DNA of 64,000 nucleotides, from the NCBI GenBank assembly GCA_965243695.1, contig CBDEWC010000003.1:45121-109120 (forward strand), written 5' to 3'. Below the pieces are notes generated by a model. That model searched no databases, was not told the DNA's origin, and saw nothing but the letters and a program-made list of their open reading frames with translations. This document shows, piece after piece, positions 8,078 to 17,008 of this stretch. The stretch is from JAKVCB01 sp965243695. Lineage in GTDB: Bacteria > Planctomycetota > Planctomycetia > Pirellulales > Lacipirellulaceae. Within the stretch, counting starts at the first letter, position 1. Every line of letters begins with the position of its first letter. The translations under genes and the position numbers were made by a program.

Positions 8078-9253
8078 TCAGCCTTCGGCGGTGCAGGTGG
8101 TGCAGATGCTGGCCATGGCTTCTAATACCGATTCGACCTCGGCTTGCGTATTGGCATAGCCGAGGCTGAATCGAACCGTCCCTCCCATTTCTTCGGTGCC
8201 GAGGGCTCGATGCAACCGTGATGCACAATGAAGTCCTGCACGAGATGCTATTTGAAATGAGGCGTCGAGCAGGGTGCTGATATCCTGCGGATCATATCCG
8301 TAGACCGAAAAGCTGACAACGCCCAGCCGAGATGTTCCAGCCGGAGGTCCGTAGATGCGGACGGGTTTGAGGCGTGCGAGTCCGTTGAGCAATGCGGTGG
8401 TCAGTTGTCCGGTTTCGGTGTGGATCTTTTCGACCGACCGTTGTTGGAGGAAATCACAAGCAGCTGCCACGCCAGCTAAGCCGGGCACATTGAGATTTCC
8501 GGCTTCGAACTTGTCGGGTAGCGTTTCCGGTTGACGATCTTCGTGGCTGGAAGATCCAGTGCCACCTTGTCGCAGTGGCTGCAGTTGTTGCTGTACGGTT
8601 GGGTGAATGTAGAGAAAGCCGGTACCGAGTGGCCCGAGGAGTCCTTTGTGTCCGGGTGCTGCAAGCAGGTCGATCTGAAGGGACTGAACATCAAGTGGTA
8701 GGTGTCCCACCGTTTGCGCTGCATCGACCAGAAACATTGCCGGGTGAGAACGAACAGCTTGCCCGATTTTCTCAATAGGCTGGACCGCGCCCGTCACGTT
8801 GGATCCGTGCAGTACAGCCACGAGTCTGGTGTTTGGCTGCAGGGCCGCCTGGACCTCGGCGGCAGAAACCAGTCCGTCGTTGTCACATGAGACATGGGTT
8901 ACGCTGACGTTGCGGTCCTCTACGCAGGCCCGCAAAGGGCGGAGCACGGAATTGTGTTCACAAACGGTGGTGACGACGTGGTCTCCCGGCCTAAGGATGC
9001 CGTGAATTGCAAGGTTCAAGGCGTCGGTCCCGTTGGAGGTGAACACGATTTGCTCTGGCTGATTGGCCCCAATTAACCTGGCGACACCTGCCCGTGCCCG
9101 CTCCACCAGTTGTCCGGCTGCAAGAGCGGCCTGATAGCCACCACGACCTGCCGGAGCGCCGATTTCCCGCTGGTAGTGGTCAACGGCTGCATACACAGAT
9201 TCTGGTTTTGGCCAACTGGTCGCGGCATTGTCAAAATAGATAGGAGACGTCAT
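8078..9253 (-). CDS. Cysteine desulfurase (class V aminotransferase fold)
   Basis: PLP enzyme that mobilises sulfur from cysteine as a persulfide. MTSPIYFDNAATSWPKP opens the protein. CEHNS provides the stacking His, LVDAAQTVGH the Asp region, and APGHKGLLGP the Schiff-base Lys near residue 200. GLHCASRLHRALG near residue 340 holds the candidate persulfide Cys. The length of 391 residues fits the family. The ATG at 9253 is two bases past the moaA stop, which fixes it over the upstream extension to 9343. Its place directly behind moaA in a moaD-moaE-moaA run suggests it supplies sulfur to MoaD, or to Fe-S assembly for MoaA. The exact subfamily (SufS-like or the EF2568-type) is uncertain. Confidence 0.9.
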   Translation of the reverse strand: MTSPIYFDNAATSWPKPESVYAAVDHYQREIGAPAGRGGYQAALAAGQLVERARAGVARLIGANQPEQIVFTSNGTDALNLAIHGILRPGDHVVTTVCEHNSVLRPLRACVEDRNVSVTHVSCDNDGLVSAAEVQAALQPNTRLVAVLHGSNVTGAVQPIEKIGQAVRSHPAMFLVDAAQTVGHLPLDVQSLQIDLLAAPGHKGLLGPLGTGFLYIHPTVQQQLQPLRQGGTGSSSHEDRQPETLPDKFEAGNLNVPGLAGVAAACDFLQQRSVEKIHTETGQLTTALLNGLARLKPVRIYGPPAGTSRLGVVSFSVYGYDPQDISTLLDASFQIASRAGLHCASRLHRALGTEEMGGTVRFSLGYANTQAEVESVLEAMASICTTCTAEG

Positions 9254-9255
9254 TG

Positions 9256-10269
9256 CTAACCGCCAATCTGATACATGGCCCGCTGGGGGCGCACAAATTC
9301 GCCGGTGCCAATTCCGTGTGCGGGCGCTTTGGCATCCACGCACTCACGGACAAGATGAATCAGTTCCTTGTCGCTTGCGCCTTGCCGCAACTTGGCCCGC
9401 GCATCCCATTCGGCCGTGGAGAACAAACAGTTGCGGACTTGTCCTTCGGCCGTGATGCGGAGGCGGTCGCAGGTGCTGCAAAATGGGGAACTCACCGGAT
9501 TGATGAAGCCAATTCGTCCTCCTCCATCAGCAAACCGATAATCGACAGCCGGTTGGGAAGGATCGGTGCGGGAGACCGGTTCAAGCGGGCCAAATTCTGC
9601 TTCGAGCATCTGGCGAAGCGTGGCACCGGTGAGTACGTTTTCGGATTGCCAGGCGGTATCCGCGTCCAGTGGCATGAACTCGATGAAGCGGAGTTCCAGG
9701 TTCTGTTCGCGGGCAAAACGTCCGAGTGGGACCACATCGTGTTCAGAAAGGCCTCGAATTGCGATTGCATTGAGGCGGATTTTTTCGAAGTCACATGTCT
9801 GGGCCACCGCAATGCCATCGAGGACGCGGTCTAACCCCTCGCGACGCGTGATTTTCCGAAAGGTTTCTTCGCGAAGTGTATCGAGGCTGATGTTCAGCCG
9901 GCGAAGCCCCGCTGCCCGCAGTGCGGCCGCCTGGTCTGGAAGTAGAATTCCGTTGGTTGTGACGGCCAGATCTGCCACGCCGGGCATCTGGTGCAATTGC
10001 TTGATTAAGTCGGGTAGGTCGGCGCGGACAAGTGGTTCGCCTCCGGTGATGCGGAATTTATTGACTCCAATCTGGAGCATAGCCCGTGCAAAGCGGCAGA
10101 TTTCTTCGAACGTCAAAAGTTCATCACGTGGGCAAAACTCGACGTCTTTTTCCGGCATGCAATAGAAACAGCGAATGTTGCACCGGTCCGTTACGCTGAT
10201 CCGCAAGCTGGTGTGTATCCGCCCCAATCGATCCGTCAGCGGGGTATTGGCAACTGTGTGCTTATGCAT
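9256..10269 (-). CDS. moaA: GTP 3',8-cyclase (molybdopterin step 1)
   Basis: Radical SAM enzyme that, with MoaC, turns GTP into cyclic pyranopterin monophosphate. The N-terminal cluster ligands are C30, C34 and C37 in TDRCNIRCFYC, followed by MPEKDVEF. FRITGGEPLVRADLP is the glycine-rich SAM-binding strand. The second cluster is in the C-terminal part (FCSTCDRLRIT and VRNCLF). The 337-residue length is standard, but the protein ends in an unusual RPQRAMYQIGG rather than the usual MxxIGG; the final double glycine needed for activity is kept. ATG start at 10269, ten bases after moaE. moaC is not in this window. Confidence 0.95.
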   Translation of the reverse strand: MHKHTVANTPLTDRLGRIHTSLRISVTDRCNIRCFYCMPEKDVEFCPRDELLTFEEICRFARAMLQIGVNKFRITGGEPLVRADLPDLIKQLHQMPGVADLAVTTNGILLPDQAAALRAAGLRRLNISLDTLREETFRKITRREGLDRVLDGIAVAQTCDFEKIRLNAIAIRGLSEHDVVPLGRFAREQNLELRFIEFMPLDADTAWQSENVLTGATLRQMLEAEFGPLEPVSRTDPSQPAVDYRFADGGGRIGFINPVSSPFCSTCDRLRITAEGQVRNCLFSTAEWDARAKLRQGASDKELIHLVRECVDAKAPAHGIGTGEFVRPQRAMYQIGG

Positions 10270-10279
10270 GGATGGTCAA

Positions 10280-10795
10280 TTACCCTTTGAGGTGATTGGC
10301 TTTTTGGGTCGAGGCTGGTATTTGTTGAATGGGCGAGGCTGGTGGGATTTCCCTGGAGGAGTCCGTCTTGCCTGGCATACCCTCAGGCTGCGGGTGAATC
10401 CAAGCAGACGAACCATCGGCCCACTGTTCCCGTTTCCATATGGGGGCCGACTCTTTTAACGAATCAATCAGCCAACTTCCAGCTGCAAACGCTTCGCTGC
10501 GGTGAGCGGCTGAAACAACAATCGCCACACTTGTTTCGGCTAGAGGAACCTGACCGAGTCGGTGCACAATCGCACAATAGACAAGTGACCAGCGTTCTCG
10601 CGCTTCAGTCTCCAGGCGGCCAAGTTCCCGCTCTGCCATCGCGTTGTAGGCTTCGTACTCCAGGGCAGTTGTCTGCCGCCCTGCGGTAAATTCCCGTGTG
10701 GTCCCCAAAAACAAAACCACTGCACCAGCCTGCCGGTTGCGGGCTGCTTCGACAAGTTGGTCAGAGTCGATGATATCGTAGGTCAACTGGATCAT
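10280..10795 (-). CDS. moaE: Molybdopterin synthase large subunit
   Basis: Forms the MoaD2-MoaE2 synthase that inserts the dithiolene sulfurs. GAVVLFLGTTREFTAGR, LEYEAYNAMAERE and IVHRLGQVPLAETSV follow the family order. SAAHRSEAFAAGSWLIDSLK and PIWKRE hold the conserved active-site Lys and Arg region. About 135 residues are conserved; the last 35 are a Pro/Ser-rich tail. ATG start at 10795. It lies between moaD and moaA with short gaps, a normal molybdopterin operon arrangement. Confidence 0.94.
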   Translation of the reverse strand: MIQLTYDIIDSDQLVEAARNRQAGAVVLFLGTTREFTAGRQTTALEYEAYNAMAERELGRLETEARERWSLVYCAIVHRLGQVPLAETSVAIVVSAAHRSEAFAAGSWLIDSLKESAPIWKREQWADGSSAWIHPQPEGMPGKTDSSREIPPASPIQQIPASTQKANHLKG

Positions 10796-10809
10796 GGTTT
10801 TAGGGAGGA

Positions 10810-11055
10810 TTACCCTCCACTTACAGGAGGAATAACCGCCAATTTGGAGTCTTGCTTGATCACGGTGGCATCGCTGGCATATTCGGTATCGACTGCAATC
10901 GCAGCCCGCCCCACCACTTCTGCCAGGGCTGGTGTTGTGGTGGCCAGTGCTACCCGTAGATCTCCAACGGTTGCAGCCTCAGGTAATTCTACCTCAATCG
11001 TTTGGGTACCGACGAGTTCTCGGGCGATGGCAAAAAGCTCTACGAAATTTTTCAT
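10810..11055 (-). CDS. moaD: Molybdopterin synthase sulfur-carrier subunit
   Basis: 81 residues with the ubiquitin-like fold pattern, ending in VIPPVSGG. The free C-terminal Gly-Gly is where the thiocarboxylate forms. LFAIARELVGTQTIEVELPE and TVGDLRVAL match the beta-grasp core. Its start ATG overlaps the TGA of the upstream dehydrogenase (ATGA, 11052-11055), implying translational coupling. moaE follows after 14 bases. Confidence 0.92.
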   Translation of the reverse strand: MKNFVELFAIARELVGTQTIEVELPEAATVGDLRVALATTTPALAEVVGRAAIAVDTEYASDATVIKQDSKLAVIPPVSGG

Positions 11056-14000
11056 GTAACTACCAGGGGTTTACCCTGTTTCTTCAGTTCGGCTCGTAAT
11101 TCGGGCATTTTCCCGTAGGCCATGGCAAGCAATTTTACGGGATGAAGCGTGGGTTTCGTTGTGCTTTGCTCCATTTGCATTTTACAGGTGCTACACTCGG
11201 TAGTCCCGATTTGAAAAGAGCCGTGACGCATGGTCGAAATCAGTTCAAAACCGGCCCGCAGGCTGCTGCGGTAGTTCTTCTGTTTTAGCCCAAACGTACC
11301 GGCCATTCCGCTACAACCTTTTTCTAGGCGATTGACACGAAATTCAGGAATTAGTCGTAAAAGGTTTTCCATCGGGGCCCCCTCTCCCAGGGCCCGTATG
11401 TGGCACGGGATGTGGTATCCGGCGGAGACACGCAGAGGTTGGAAGTTGAGCTTGAGCTGGCCACGCTGATGAAGTTGCCAGAGATAGTCACCTGCCTCGT
11501 GGGTGTGCTCGGCAACCAGCCGGGCATCATCATCCTGATCGAGAATTGTAGGGTATTCGTGGACCAGCGCGAGCGCCGCGGACGGTTCGGTTGCTACGAT
11601 AGTGTACCCTTTGCGGACTGCTTCGGCCAGCAACGCGACGTTGTGTTCGGCAGTACGGCGGGCTGGCCCCAGTACTCCCTGGCTAATCATTGGCATGGCA
11701 GAGTGGCGTTGGTCCGGCGGAACGTAAACGGAAATCCCGTGGTGTTGTAGGACCGCCAGCAGTGCTTCGGCGAGTTCTGGATCAAAGTGGTTGGCATACG
11801 TATCGACAAAATACAAGACTTTTTCGCCGGGTTCCCGCGACATGCGGTGCAGCCTTCGCTGAGTAGCCCAGCGAAGAAAGTTGCGGCGTGCGAATTGGGG
11901 CAGCTTTCGTCCCTGGGCGATTCCCAGAATTCGTTCCAGGGCCCAGCGGGCCTGGGAATGGCTGAGAGCCCAATTGGCCGCAGCGGGAAATTTCCCTGCC
12001 ACCGCGCTCAATGTGTCAATTCGCGTGAGTAACCATTCCTGCATGGTCAGCCCATTGGTTTCGACGTACATCGCCTTGGCTTCCATCATCAGTTTGGGGA
12101 TGTCGACGCTGGCCGGGCATTCCAGTCGGCACATATGGCAGTGGACACAAAGATCAGAAATTTCTTTGCAACTCTCTTGCAGGAATTGTTCATCAGACAA
12201 GGTGCCGGTGACGAGTGCACGGATAAGATTCGCTTTGGCACGAGGGGAAGCCTCTTCCCGCGGTGCGAACCGGAATATTGGGCACATGCGTTCACTCGTA
12301 GCATGGGTGCGACAAGCGCCGCAACCATTGCATGCCCGGGCAGCAAGGGCAATTTCTTCAGGTTTCCAGTCGAGTTGCAAATCAATGGGGGGTGAGGAGG
12401 GGGGGCTGTCGCGGAGCGTGATGGGAGCGGTTTGTTCGATCGGTTGAGATGGCTGGGCGGTAATCCGTCGCAAGTTATGTGTGATTCGCAAGTTGTCTGA
12501 AGGAACGATCTTGCCAGGGTTCAAAATTCCTTGTGGATCAAAGATCTGTTTCAATTCGCGAAATACGTTTGCCAACGTGCCATACTGACGGCTTAAAAAC
12601 GGGGTGCGGCTTAAGCCGTCACCATGTTCGCCGCTAATGGTGCCACCTAGTAACCACACTTTTTCATACAAGTCATCAGCCAGGGCTTCCATTTTGTGGA
12701 CGTCTTGCACCTTGGACAAGTCAAGGAAAGGGCGGATGTGAAGTTGGCCGTGACCCGCATGCCCGAATACAGATGCCGTGATTTGCCTTTGCTTGAGGGT
12801 GTCGTGGACATGCCGTAAGAACACTGGCAAGGCTGCTAGAGGAATTGCGATATCTTCCACGCACGGAATAGCACGGGTTGAACCTCGAATCGCATGGAGG
12901 GAAGGAACAAATTGTCGTGCAAGGTTCCAGAAGAGTTCATTATCTTCGGCGTCGAGTGCAAGGATGCCCCCTGCTGCCAGTTTGGTCCTGTACTGTATGT
13001 GTTCAACCGTTTCGTTGAGGCGACTATGAAGTTCGTCGGCCGTATTGGCAAAGAACTCGACTAACAGTACGGCTTCGGCAGCACTTGGAATGAGGAACTC
13101 GTAGCGGGGATCTGACTGACGCGCCAAAGTCAAATGCCGACGGTCCATCAGGTCGCATGCGCTTGGCCCGAGATGGGCCAGTTCGACGGCTGCCTGTGCC
13201 GCTCGGTCAAGGCTTTCGAATAACATCAGGGCGCAACCGCGATGGGATGGGAGGGGGCTGGTGCCCAGGGTGACGTCGGTTATCAGTGCCAGGGTGCCTT
13301 CGCTGCCTGCCAGGAGCCTGGCAAGGTGAGCGTGGCCATCTTGTAGGAATGCGTCGAGATGATATCCGCTGCGGTTGATGGCACTTTGCGGACGGTATTG
13401 GTCAATTGTCGAAGCATGATGTTCGACAAGTTGTGTGACCGAATCAACCAATTGTCGAATCCGTGGAGGATCCCCGTTTTTTCCACTGGACTCGACCGGG
13501 TGTCGGGAGAATTCCACCACTTCGCCGTCTGCCATCACCGCTCGGATCGATCGAATATGACGTTGCGCCGAACCGTAGTGGAGCCAGTGACTGCCAGAGG
13601 CATCGATGGCAACCACGCTCCCCATGGTGGTAACCTGGCCCATCGCCGGGTTGGGGCCAAAAACCCGCCCCTGGCCTGCCAGGTGCCGGTTTAAGGTTGC
13701 CAGCACGACTCCTGCTTCGACACGAACCTCGTCGGCGTTTGTCTCCAGGATACGACGAAAGAATCGTGAAAAATCGAGGATCAGTCCGCGGCCTAACGAT
13801 TCGCCAGCCAGGCCGGACCCGGCTCCGCGGGCATGAAGTGAAAGTCCATTCTCAGCAGCGTACTGAACCGTTTGGACGACATCTTCAACGTTCCGCGGGC
13901 GAACCACACCGAGCGGAGGGAGTTGGTAAATGCTCGCGTCGCTGGCGTAGAGTTGAACAAACAGATCGTCACAACGGACTTCGCCCCTGAGGATACCCCG

Positions 14001-14069
14001 CAGGTCTTCTTCAATACGTTGTTGTTCGGGTTCCATAGTTGTATCGACAACCGTGAGCGGGTGAACCAC
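11052..14069 (-). CDS. FAD- and Fe-S-containing 2-hydroxyacid dehydrogenase (YdiJ/GlcD type)
   Basis: 1005 residues in three parts. A vanillyl-alcohol-oxidase-type FAD domain starts near residue 45 (GVVRPRNVEDVVQTVQ, RGAGSGLAGES, AIDASGSH). Its substrate-side cap runs to about 480 and includes GHAGHGQLHIRP and SGEHGDGLSR. Two 4Fe-4S sites follow, ACNGCGACR with a later MCP near 590, and CVHCHMCRLECP near 645. The C-terminal half has a heterodisulfide-reductase-like CCG module (IPCHIRALGEG, GCSGMAGTFG). Length and order fit the YdiJ family, which in E. coli oxidises D-2-hydroxyglutarate; D-lactate is an alternative. The GTG start at 14069 shares its G with the stop of the upstream gene (TAGTG). 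An ATG at 14036 is an alternative. It overlaps moaD. Confidence 0.88.
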   Translation of the reverse strand: MVHPLTVVDTTMEPEQQRIEEDLRGILRGEVRCDDLFVQLYASDASIYQLPPLGVVRPRNVEDVVQTVQYAAENGLSLHARGAGSGLAGESLGRGLILDFSRFFRRILETNADEVRVEAGVVLATLNRHLAGQGRVFGPNPAMGQVTTMGSVVAIDASGSHWLHYGSAQRHIRSIRAVMADGEVVEFSRHPVESSGKNGDPPRIRQLVDSVTQLVEHHASTIDQYRPQSAINRSGYHLDAFLQDGHAHLARLLAGSEGTLALITDVTLGTSPLPSHRGCALMLFESLDRAAQAAVELAHLGPSACDLMDRRHLTLARQSDPRYEFLIPSAAEAVLLVEFFANTADELHSRLNETVEHIQYRTKLAAGGILALDAEDNELFWNLARQFVPSLHAIRGSTRAIPCVEDIAIPLAALPVFLRHVHDTLKQRQITASVFGHAGHGQLHIRPFLDLSKVQDVHKMEALADDLYEKVWLLGGTISGEHGDGLSRTPFLSRQYGTLANVFRELKQIFDPQGILNPGKIVPSDNLRITHNLRRITAQPSQPIEQTAPITLRDSPPSSPPIDLQLDWKPEEIALAARACNGCGACRTHATSERMCPIFRFAPREEASPRAKANLIRALVTGTLSDEQFLQESCKEISDLCVHCHMCRLECPASVDIPKLMMEAKAMYVETNGLTMQEWLLTRIDTLSAVAGKFPAAANWALSHSQARWALERILGIAQGRKLPQFARRNFLRWATQRRLHRMSREPGEKVLYFVDTYANHFDPELAEALLAVLQHHGISVYVPPDQRHSAMPMISQGVLGPARRTAEHNVALLAEAVRKGYTIVATEPSAALALVHEYPTILDQDDDARLVAEHTHEAGDYLWQLHQRGQLKLNFQPLRVSAGYHIPCHIRALGEGAPMENLLRLIPEFRVNRLEKGCSGMAGTFGLKQKNYRSSLRAGFELISTMRHGSFQIGTTECSTCKMQMEQSTTKPTLHPVKLLAMAYGKMPELRAELKKQGKPLVVT

Positions 14070-14566
14070 TACGGTTTTAGCTCTCCCGTACCCGTGCGGG
14101 CTGCCAACTGGCGATACCGTTCATGTGTTTCTAGATTGAATGCGCCGTGCACATCTATCTGCTCCGTACGACGATATTGGGCCTGGCAGCGATAACACAT
14201 CAGCGCGTTACCTACGACTGCAAACAGTGCCAGGTCAGCCAGGGCAGAACTAAACAGAATCGCGAATGTCCAGAATACATTGACATAAGCCCAGGCAATA
14301 CTGCTGCCAATGATTCCAGTTGCCACCAAGGCGATACCGATTCGTTGTGGAAAATCCTTTCGAACGTACAAGTCAAGACTTGGGCATACGAGGCATCGTT
14401 GGACCTGTTGGCCAAGGACCGCCTCTTGGGGAATCACAATCGCATGGCTGCAGTGGATGCACACAAGTTGTTGCGAGTTTTCGTCGAAGGAGACTCGGGT
14501 AGCCTGTTTGCAATTCGGACATGTAAAGGTAACGTTCACGCGAGGATCTCGTGTCGGGAGGATCAC
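14069..14566 (-). CDS. Zinc-ribbon membrane protein of unknown function
   Basis: 165 residues. A zinc ribbon (FTCPNCKQATR and LVCIHCSHA) opens the protein, a second CxxC-like pair (RCLVCPS, with a partner CYRCQAQYRR) follows, and two hydrophobic segments lie between (IGIALVATGIIGSSIAWAYV and FWTFAILFSSALADLALFAVV). It looks like a small two-helix membrane protein with metal-binding ends facing the same side. I do not recognise a characterised family. It precedes the large dehydrogenase with a one-base overlap and follows a membrane protein by 17 bases, so it belongs to the run. GTG at 14566 is used; another GTG lies nine codons downstream, just before the ribbon. Confidence 0.75.
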   Translation of the reverse strand: MILPTRDPRVNVTFTCPNCKQATRVSFDENSQQLVCIHCSHAIVIPQEAVLGQQVQRCLVCPSLDLYVRKDFPQRIGIALVATGIIGSSIAWAYVNVFWTFAILFSSALADLALFAVVGNALMCYRCQAQYRRTEQIDVHGAFNLETHERYRQLAARTGTGELKP

Positions 14567-14583
14567 CTAAGCTGGCTGCTTTA

Positions 14584-15348
14584 TTATAGTGGGAAAGTGG
14601 TCTGCGCCGACAGCAGCAGTGCCGCCAGTTCCCCCGTGAAAACGGCGAGTACTCCCACGTAAAGAATCCCGGTGGCACTTTGCGTATTGGGAATTCGAAG
14701 TGTTTGCCATGCCAATGCGATGAGAATCATGGTGCCAATCATCCCGAAGCTCCAGCGGAGGACAACAAGTAGCCAGTCGGTCACGGTAAAGTTATTCACG
14801 GTGACTATTTGGTTGGTCAGTCCAGCCGCGCAAATTACCGCGTGGGTTCCCACAGCCAGAGCAGAAAAGAGAAGCAGGCGGCGGAGTGGGAGCAACTGCA
14901 TGCCGGGAGTATTGAGATACCAATGCCCCAGCAGCATTGCCGCAGTTGTCAGGCCCAACACGAGGCCGGAGGTTGTCGCACTGATATTTCTTGCCAGTTC
15001 GGTCAGAGAAGACTGGCCCACAGTGGTGCTTCCCGGTACCAGTTCCGGCGCCAGCCAGCAGCCAATCACCGAAAAGCCTGCAACGATCCACAAAGTTGCA
15101 ACGCCAGCAGTTTTTTTTTCGTAAAGCCAACAAATGGTACCCAGGTAGCTGGCAACCGCAGCGACCAGGGCGGGCCACCAGGTGAGCGCTGCCGAAAGTC
15201 CTGCTAGTCCTGCTAAGGTAGTCAAACCCAAAGCAACGTAGAGATGATTCCGGTAGAAACCGCTGGTGACCCATCGGGGAGAAGTCAGCGCCATGGCGAC
15301 TGCCAGGCCGAAGGTAAGTCGAAGCAGGAACTGGTAAAGAATGGCCAC
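14584..15348 (-). CDS. Polytopic membrane protein of unknown function
   Basis: 254 residues with about seven or eight hydrophobic helices, including LFGLAVAMAL-like and GLTTLAGLAGLSAALTWWPALV segments and a final YVGVLAVFTGELAALLLSA. No catalytic motif is visible. It starts with GTG at 15348, 21 bases after the folE stop, and the zinc-ribbon gene follows 17 bases later. I cannot name a family. Position between folE and the dehydrogenase/moa genes suggests co-transcription, but a role in those pathways is only guesswork. Confidence 0.7.
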   Translation of the reverse strand: MAILYQFLLRLTFGLAVAMALTSPRWVTSGFYRNHLYVALGLTTLAGLAGLSAALTWWPALVAAVASYLGTICWLYEKKTAGVATLWIVAGFSVIGCWLAPELVPGSTTVGQSSLTELARNISATTSGLVLGLTTAAMLLGHWYLNTPGMQLLPLRRLLLFSALAVGTHAVICAAGLTNQIVTVNNFTVTDWLLVVLRWSFGMIGTMILIALAWQTLRIPNTQSATGILYVGVLAVFTGELAALLLSAQTTFPL

Positions 15349-15369
15349 GCAGTGTCGTGCCTCTGGGAA

Positions 15370-16035
15370 TTAACGTTGATTTCCGTAGATCAACGTCATG
15401 ACTTCCGAGCGGCTGGAGAGGTTTGAGCGGAAGATCCCTTTCATGGCAGAAGTCACACACACGCTCGAAGGTTTACGAACTCCGCGAATGGTCATGCATG
15501 AGTGTGTGGCCTCAATCACGACAGCCACCCCCTTAACGTCCAACTCCTCGATCAGCAGGTTGGCAATCTGTTCGGTCATCCGTTCCTGGACCTGCGGTTG
15601 ATGAGAAACAACTTCCACCACGCGTGCCAGTTTGCTTAAACCGACGACCTTTCCGTTGGGGACGTAACCTATATGGGCTTTGCCAGAAAAAGGCAGCATA
15701 TGGTGTTCGCACATGCTGTTGAAGCTGATGTCACGAACCAGCACCATTTCGTCATATTGTTCGGTGAAGAATTTTTGCAGATGGACCCGGGCGTCATCGT
15801 GCAGACCACTAAACATCTCGGCGTACATCCGGGCTACACGGGCTGGAGTCTCTCTCAGACCTTCCCGGTTTGGGTCTTCACCGACGGCAATCAAGATTTC
15901 TTCGATGGCCCGCTCAATGCGGGGAAGATCCATTTTTTCTCTCGGCGGGGTGGGGGCAGGCGCACCATCAAGCTCCCCGTCGAGGCTGCCGATTTCGTGA
16001 TCCTTGCTCGTAGTCGATTCGCTAGCGGTTGTCAT
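15370..16035 (-). CDS. folE: GTP cyclohydrolase I
   Basis: Converts GTP to 7,8-dihydroneopterin triphosphate for folate or related pterins. SMCEHHMLPF supplies the zinc Cys and His, and THSCMTIRGV the second zinc Cys. NREGLRETPARVARMY and GYVPNGKVVGLSKLAR complete the family pattern. The first 35 residues are a variable acidic extension. ATG at 16035 is chosen over the preceding TTG. It is 21 bases upstream of the membrane protein and so probably heads the long minus-strand run that ends with moa genes, tying two GTP-consuming pterin pathways together. Confidence 0.95.
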   Translation of the reverse strand: MTTASESTTSKDHEIGSLDGELDGAPAPTPPREKMDLPRIERAIEEILIAVGEDPNREGLRETPARVARMYAEMFSGLHDDARVHLQKFFTEQYDEMVLVRDISFNSMCEHHMLPFSGKAHIGYVPNGKVVGLSKLARVVEVVSHQPQVQERMTEQIANLLIEELDVKGVAVVIEATHSCMTIRGVRKPSSVCVTSAMKGIFRSNLSSRSEVMTLIYGNQR

Positions 16036-16233
16036 CAACTCGATCTTACGTGCGACAGATTGGAGGCGTCAAGCGGCAGCCGGTTTTCGTGTCCTCCTCC
16101 TGCTACTCCTGGAGCCAATCCCGGGGAGTTTGCCAAACGACAATCTCCCCCCAGTTTGTCGGGTTTGCGGTAACCCTAAAGCAGGAAGCTCTGAGGGGGC
16201 CAGCGCCGGCCAAGTTGTAAGCCTCGCAGAAGG

Positions 16234-16950
16234 CTAATTTGCACTGAAGGATGGCGGAAATCCGGGCCCGCTGGCAGGACGTGCGGAATCGGTTTGGATG
16301 TGCTGACGGAACTGTTGAAGCAGCAACTGAGCCCGCAATTCAACCTGGCACTCGTTCAAGAGTTTCTGCTTGACATCTGGAGTAAGCGGCAAGGTGTAGG
16401 AAACAAGATCGGTCAAGGCACCTAAGGGGATATGCTGCGAAAGGATCTGATCAAGAGGGTCGGCATAGCTTTCTTTGGGCAGGTGCTGCCGGAATTCTTC
16501 CAAGAGGTTGTGCCTGAGTAATTCGGGATCAAGGGATGTGTCATCCGTGTAGCAGTCTGCCAACAGTTCAACTTCGGCTTGACGGAAGGCGCGAATTGGC
16601 TCCAGCTCGCGCGAAATTTTGGCCCGTCTCATGCCGAGCAACAGCAGATTAAAGCAACCGTCGTCCATCCGGTGATGGGTAATGATTTTTCCCAGGCAGC
16701 CAACCGGCGCGATCGGCGGTCGACTGTCGTAGTCCATTTCCCAGCCAGGTTCGAGGATCGACATCGTGATCAGCCGATCGGTTGCCAAGGCGTCGGCCAC
16801 CATTTCTCGATAACGCTCTTCGTAAATGTGCAGCGGTTGCACGACATGCGGATAAAGCACCAGGTTGGGTAGCGGGAAAAGTCGAGTTCTTCCACTAAAG
16901 GACGTCTCGTCGAAAGTCAGCTCCTCGGTGTTCCAAGATGGCGTTGTCAT
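16234..16950 (-). CDS. LON substrate-binding-domain protein
   Basis: 238 residues. RLFPLPNLVLYPHVVQPLHIYEERY is the start of the Lon N-terminal substrate-binding domain, followed by PVGCLGKI and a DGCFNLLLLGMRRAKI segment. There is no AAA or protease part, so this is a stand-alone LON-domain protein of the type often annotated as a peptidase S16 N-terminal protein. It may bind unfolded proteins; no substrate is known. The end is Pro/Ser-rich. ATG start at 16950. The folE start is 195 bases on and DUF309 is 58 bases upstream, so it may share a transcript with the latter. Confidence 0.87.
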   Translation of the reverse strand: MTTPSWNTEELTFDETSFSGRTRLFPLPNLVLYPHVVQPLHIYEERYREMVADALATDRLITMSILEPGWEMDYDSRPPIAPVGCLGKIITHHRMDDGCFNLLLLGMRRAKISRELEPIRAFRQAEVELLADCYTDDTSLDPELLRHNLLEEFRQHLPKESYADPLDQILSQHIPLGALTDLVSYTLPLTPDVKQKLLNECQVELRAQLLLQQFRQHIQTDSARPASGPGFPPSFSAN

Positions 16951-17008
16951 GGGTGTTGTGGGCGGCCTCGCCTGTTGGGCTTCGGTCGGCCGGCAGTTGT
17001 GTGAAAAG

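Noticed and set aside
8040..8080. tRNA-like GGTTCGAATT motif
   Set aside because: The T-loop-like sequence is in the start region of the YkgJ gene and no acceptor or anticodon stem pairs around it.
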